A stretch of 8,735 nt of DNA from an uncultured Porphyromonadaceae bacterium (GTDB taxonomy: Bacteria; Bacteroidota; Bacteroidia; Bacteroidales; Muribaculaceae). Below are positions 6,364 through 8,735 of this stretch, piece after piece. The notes beneath the pieces were generated by a model. The model searched no databases. It saw only the letters and a program-made list of their open reading frames with translations, and had not been told where the DNA came from. The first letter of the stretch is position 1. The number at the start of each line of letters is the position of its first letter. The DNA is taken from positions 1 to 8,735 of the forward strand of contig CAMWRO010000106.1 in the NCBI GenBank assembly GCA_947176615.1. The letters run 5' to 3'. The translations under genes were made by a program, and so were the position numbers.

Positions 6364-8670
6364 CTATATGTGCAGTTTCACTCCGGCAAAGATGCTGCGG
6401 GGCATCGTGGGACCGTAGATATAACCCGAGTCGCGGAGATGGCCTCGGTCGAAATCTTTCTGATAACTGTTGAAAATATTATGGATTCCGGCATTGAGCT
6501 GCAAGGTGACATGGTTGTAGATGCGGAAATCGTAGGAGACTTTCAGCCCGGCATCGAAGAAGTCGGGAGTGTTGACAGCCACGTCGACCGATGTGCCCGA
6601 TCCGGCAAGGTGCTGGACAAGCATCGACCCTGAATAGGTCCCCGACAGTGCAATCTGCAACGGTTTCACAGGATTATAAGTCGCGGTGAAATAGCCGTAG
6701 GTGTCGGGGGTGCGGAACATGCGGCGCACGGGGGCGATTTCGGGGTCCTCGCTCCAGTATTCAGGTTCTTTATAACGGCTTTTCTGCAATGTCAGTCCGG
6801 CCTGAATCTGCAATTTGAACGGGAAATTGGCCTTGGCTTCAAGATTTACGCCATAAACCCGCGCCCCGGCACCGTTGCAACGCTCCAGCACGGCATTACC
6901 CTCGGCATCAACCTCTTCCAAGCGGCGCAGGATGAACACGTCGCTCAGGTCGGTATAAAACAGGTCGACAAGGAAGTTGGTCTGAACATTTCCAAAATTG
7001 TGGTAGAGGTCCATTGACGCGCTGAGGCTCTGGCTGCTCTCCTGTTTCAGATCGGGAGCAAGAATCGTGACAACACGCTCACCACCAACAACCGCCACAT
7101 GGAAATCCTCGTCATAGGCTTGAGGTGAACGGAATCCGGTCGAATAAGAGAGTCGGAAATTGAGATTGGACGACGGATTGAAACGCACGTTGGCACGGGG
7201 TGAGACAATGGGGTGACTGATGAGAGAGTGCTTGTCAACACGGGCACCTACGAGAAATCCCCACCGGTCAGTGCGCCACTCGTTTTGCAGATAACCGCTG
7301 AAAATATTGACACACTGTGTCACGTCGTGATTATATCCGAGCGTGACATCGTTGAGATAGTTATAATTGTATTCCACGCCGGCTGTCAGCTCGGATGGCA
7401 TGAACCACAGGCGGTCAAACGAGTGGATATACTGGCCGCCGGCAACAACGACGAGGTCGTGGGTGCGGCCGTAGGCTTCAGGGTCCATCTCGCTGCCATA
7501 GTAGCTCGTCCGGCGGGTGTTCTGAGTTGACGCAAACACGCTGTACCTGTTTTTATAGCCGGGAGTCCAGAACTCGGTCGAAATATCTACGGCGTGGATA
7601 TTGTGGTCAGTCTGCTCGGCGACCATCGCCATGTGGGGTTGCTCGTCAAGTTGGTCGCCGCCGCGGCGATATTCATGCGTGCCGTGATATTCGAGCGACA
7701 ATTTGGAATAGTCACTCGTGCGCATAAACGTGCGGAAACCGAGAGTCTGCGTTTTAAGCTGTGGTATTTCCGTAAAACCGTCGCCGTCGTGGTCATATCC
7801 GTCACGCAGACGGTTCTGCCCGAAAATAAAGAGACCTATGCGGTTATTCTCGCTCACGACCGACGCGCTCGCGGTCGTATTGTTTTCAAGCGCGCCGCTG
7901 ACACCTAAAGAGGTCAGCGTGTGGGCGACATCGGCACAATTGTCAATAGGGTCCTTGGTTATTATATTAATTGTACCGCCGATTGCCGACGAGCCGAAAA
8001 GAGCCGAACCGCCGCCGCGCATCACCTCGACACGCTCAATCATGTTGGCCGGAATCTGTTCAAGGCCATACACTCCGGTCAGTGCCGAGAAAACAGGGCG
8101 CGAGTTGAGCAGAATCTGCGAATAATGACCGTCAAGGCCATTGATGCGCACTTGCGTGAAACCGCAGTTCTGACAGTCGTTCTCGACACGCACCCCCGGC
8201 TGAAAACAGAGGCCGTCGGCAAGACATGACGCACCGATAAGGTCAAACGTCGGAGCGCCAAGCACATTTATCAGTGACGAACTGTTGCGGCGCTTTACCT
8301 CGCTCTTGTTACCGGTCACAACAACCTGCTCAAGCTGGAAAGCATCGGGAGAAACATCGAAATTCAATTCGACGGTCTGCTTCGGAGCGACATCTATCGT
8401 CTTTTTCTGCGTGACATATCCCGCACAGCTTGCCTCGACGGTATATTTGCCCGGTGCAAGATGCCTGATTGCATAATGGCCCGAAACATCGGTAACGACA
8501 CCAATAGAAGAATCCAACAGTCGGATTGTAAATCCGGGAAGATGTTCATCCGTGCCCTTCTCAATGACATGCCCTATTATGTTGGCATCACTAAGACTGG
8601 TCTGCGCAGTGACACGACAAGGCAACAAGACCGATAATAAAATGAGTAATGAAACGAGAATCTTTTGCAT
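6364..8670 (-). CDS. TonB-dependent outer membrane receptor with CarboxypepD_reg-like domain
   Basis: Outer-membrane beta-barrel that imports a scarce ligand using TonB/ExbBD energy. It is complete at 768 residues. Residues 1-22 are a signal peptide (cleavage likely after VTA). About 30-105 form a carboxypeptidase-regulatory-like beta-sandwich (IIGHVIEKGTDEHLPGFTI... LAPGKYTVEASCAGY). LEQVVVTG (113-120) may serve as the TonB box region. The plug (about 128-238) contains VRINGLDGHYSQILLNSRPV, IPANMIERVEVMRGGGSALF and AIGGTINIITK. The barrel follows to a short C-terminal strand, FAGVKLHI. The plug holds four cysteines (C149, C155, C166, C169), two as DCQNCG. DHDGDG (293-298) resembles a calcium-binding loop. 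It is closer to the siderophore/cobalamin/metal receptor group (FepA/CirA/BtuB-like) than to SusC: it is shorter and no SusD gene follows. The ligand is unknown. It is convergent with the glycosyltransferase operon and probably monocistronic. Confidence 0.93.
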   Translation of the reverse strand: MQKILVSLLILLSVLLPCRVTAQTSLSDANIIGHVIEKGTDEHLPGFTIRLLDSSIGVVTDVSGHYAIRHLAPGKYTVEASCAGYVTQKKTIDVAPKQTVELNFDVSPDAFQLEQVVVTGNKSEVKRRNSSSLINVLGAPTFDLIGASCLADGLCFQPGVRVENDCQNCGFTQVRINGLDGHYSQILLNSRPVFSALTGVYGLEQIPANMIERVEVMRGGGSALFGSSAIGGTINIITKDPIDNCADVAHTLTSLGVSGALENNTTASASVVSENNRIGLFIFGQNRLRDGYDHDGDGFTEIPQLKTQTLGFRTFMRTSDYSKLSLEYHGTHEYRRGGDQLDEQPHMAMVAEQTDHNIHAVDISTEFWTPGYKNRYSVFASTQNTRRTSYYGSEMDPEAYGRTHDLVVVAGGQYIHSFDRLWFMPSELTAGVEYNYNYLNDVTLGYNHDVTQCVNIFSGYLQNEWRTDRWGFLVGARVDKHSLISHPIVSPRANVRFNPSSNLNFRLSYSTGFRSPQAYDEDFHVAVVGGERVVTILAPDLKQESSQSLSASMDLYHNFGNVQTNFLVDLFYTDLSDVFILRRLEEVDAEGNAVLERCNGAGARVYGVNLEAKANFPFKLQIQAGLTLQKSRYKEPEYWSEDPEIAPVRRMFRTPDTYGYFTATYNPVKPLQIALSGTYSGSMLVQHLAGSGTSVDVAVNTPDFFDAGLKVSYDFRIYNHVTLQLNAGIHNIFNSYQKDFDRGHLRDSGYIYGPTMPRSIFAGVKLHI

Positions 8671-8687
8671 GATGAAAGTGTAAGAGG

Positions 8688-8706
8688 TTGTTTAAAAACA
8701 AATGTG
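8688..8706 (-). promoter_or_regulatory. Possible promoter/operator of the TonB-dependent receptor gene
   Basis: On the minus strand, CACATTTG (8706-8699) matches the Bacteroidota -7 element TAnnTTTG except for its first base, and would give a leader of roughly 25 nt before the ATG at 8670. It overlaps a 14-nt palindrome, TTGTTT-AA-AAACAA (8688-8701), which could be a repressor half-site pair. Both are short and A+T-rich, and no -33 box is evident, so this is a weak call. Confidence 0.25.
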
Positions 8707-8735
8707 AATCCAAAGCCCGTTTACACGAGTCGGAT

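Noticed and set aside
7213..8229. Several + strand open frames of 66-135 residues opposite the receptor gene
   Set aside because: They overlap each other in different frames, have no recognisable domain, and lie antisense to a complete, well-conserved receptor gene.
6364..8670. SusC-type glycan receptor of a polysaccharide utilization locus
   Set aside because: The protein is shorter than typical SusC proteins (about 1,000 residues), no SusD-like gene follows it, and a terminator lies 17 nt after its stop. The neighbouring glycosyltransferases build rather than degrade glycans.

Overview
The window looks like a chromosomal piece of a Bacteroidales bacterium, possibly a Muribaculaceae-like gut lineage given the fairly high G+C of its core genes. 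The evidence is a TonB-dependent receptor with the N-terminal carboxypeptidase-regulatory-like domain typical of Bacteroidota, a Bacteroidota-type -7 promoter element (TAnnTTTG) ahead of a structured RNA, and start codons in A-rich contexts without strong Shine-Dalgarno sequences. Species cannot be named from what is seen.

Bases 1-3453 hold the end of an efflux operon on the + strand: the C-terminal ~754 residues of a CusA/CzcA-type (heavy-metal efflux class) RND pump, overlapping by ATGA a TolC-family outer-membrane channel. The periplasmic adaptor needed for a tripartite pump is not in the window and would be expected upstream. The operon ends at a perfect 44-nt palindrome followed by six T's.

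Bases 3454-4010 carry no convincing protein gene. A TACCTTTG promoter element is followed by ~220 nt that can fold into a long, interrupted rod made of six or more complementary blocks in nested order, ending in a run of seven T's. This looks like a free-standing non-coding RNA; a 6S-type RNA (the Bacteroidales-1 class) is the best guess but is unproven. A 9-bp inverted repeat lies just before the next gene.

Bases 4011-6261 are a compact, lower-G+C operon of three glycosyltransferases: a WaaE/KdtX-like GT2 enzyme, a GT32-like (Gly_transf_sug/capsule type) enzyme, and a GT2 enzyme of the chondroitin-polymerase/galactosyltransferase type. Together they probably add successive sugars to a surface glycan such as the LPS core or a capsule. 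A bidirectional terminator (6293-6346) separates them from the convergent last gene.

Bases 6364-8670 (minus strand) encode a complete 768-residue TonB-dependent outer-membrane receptor with an unusual cysteine cluster in its plug and no SusD partner on its downstream side. Its promoter would lie in the last 65 bases. All the genes concern the cell envelope (efflux, surface glycans, outer-membrane uptake), but they form separate transcription units. No CRISPR, insertion sequence, tRNA, rRNA or phage feature was seen. The most notable non-protein element is the structured RNA.
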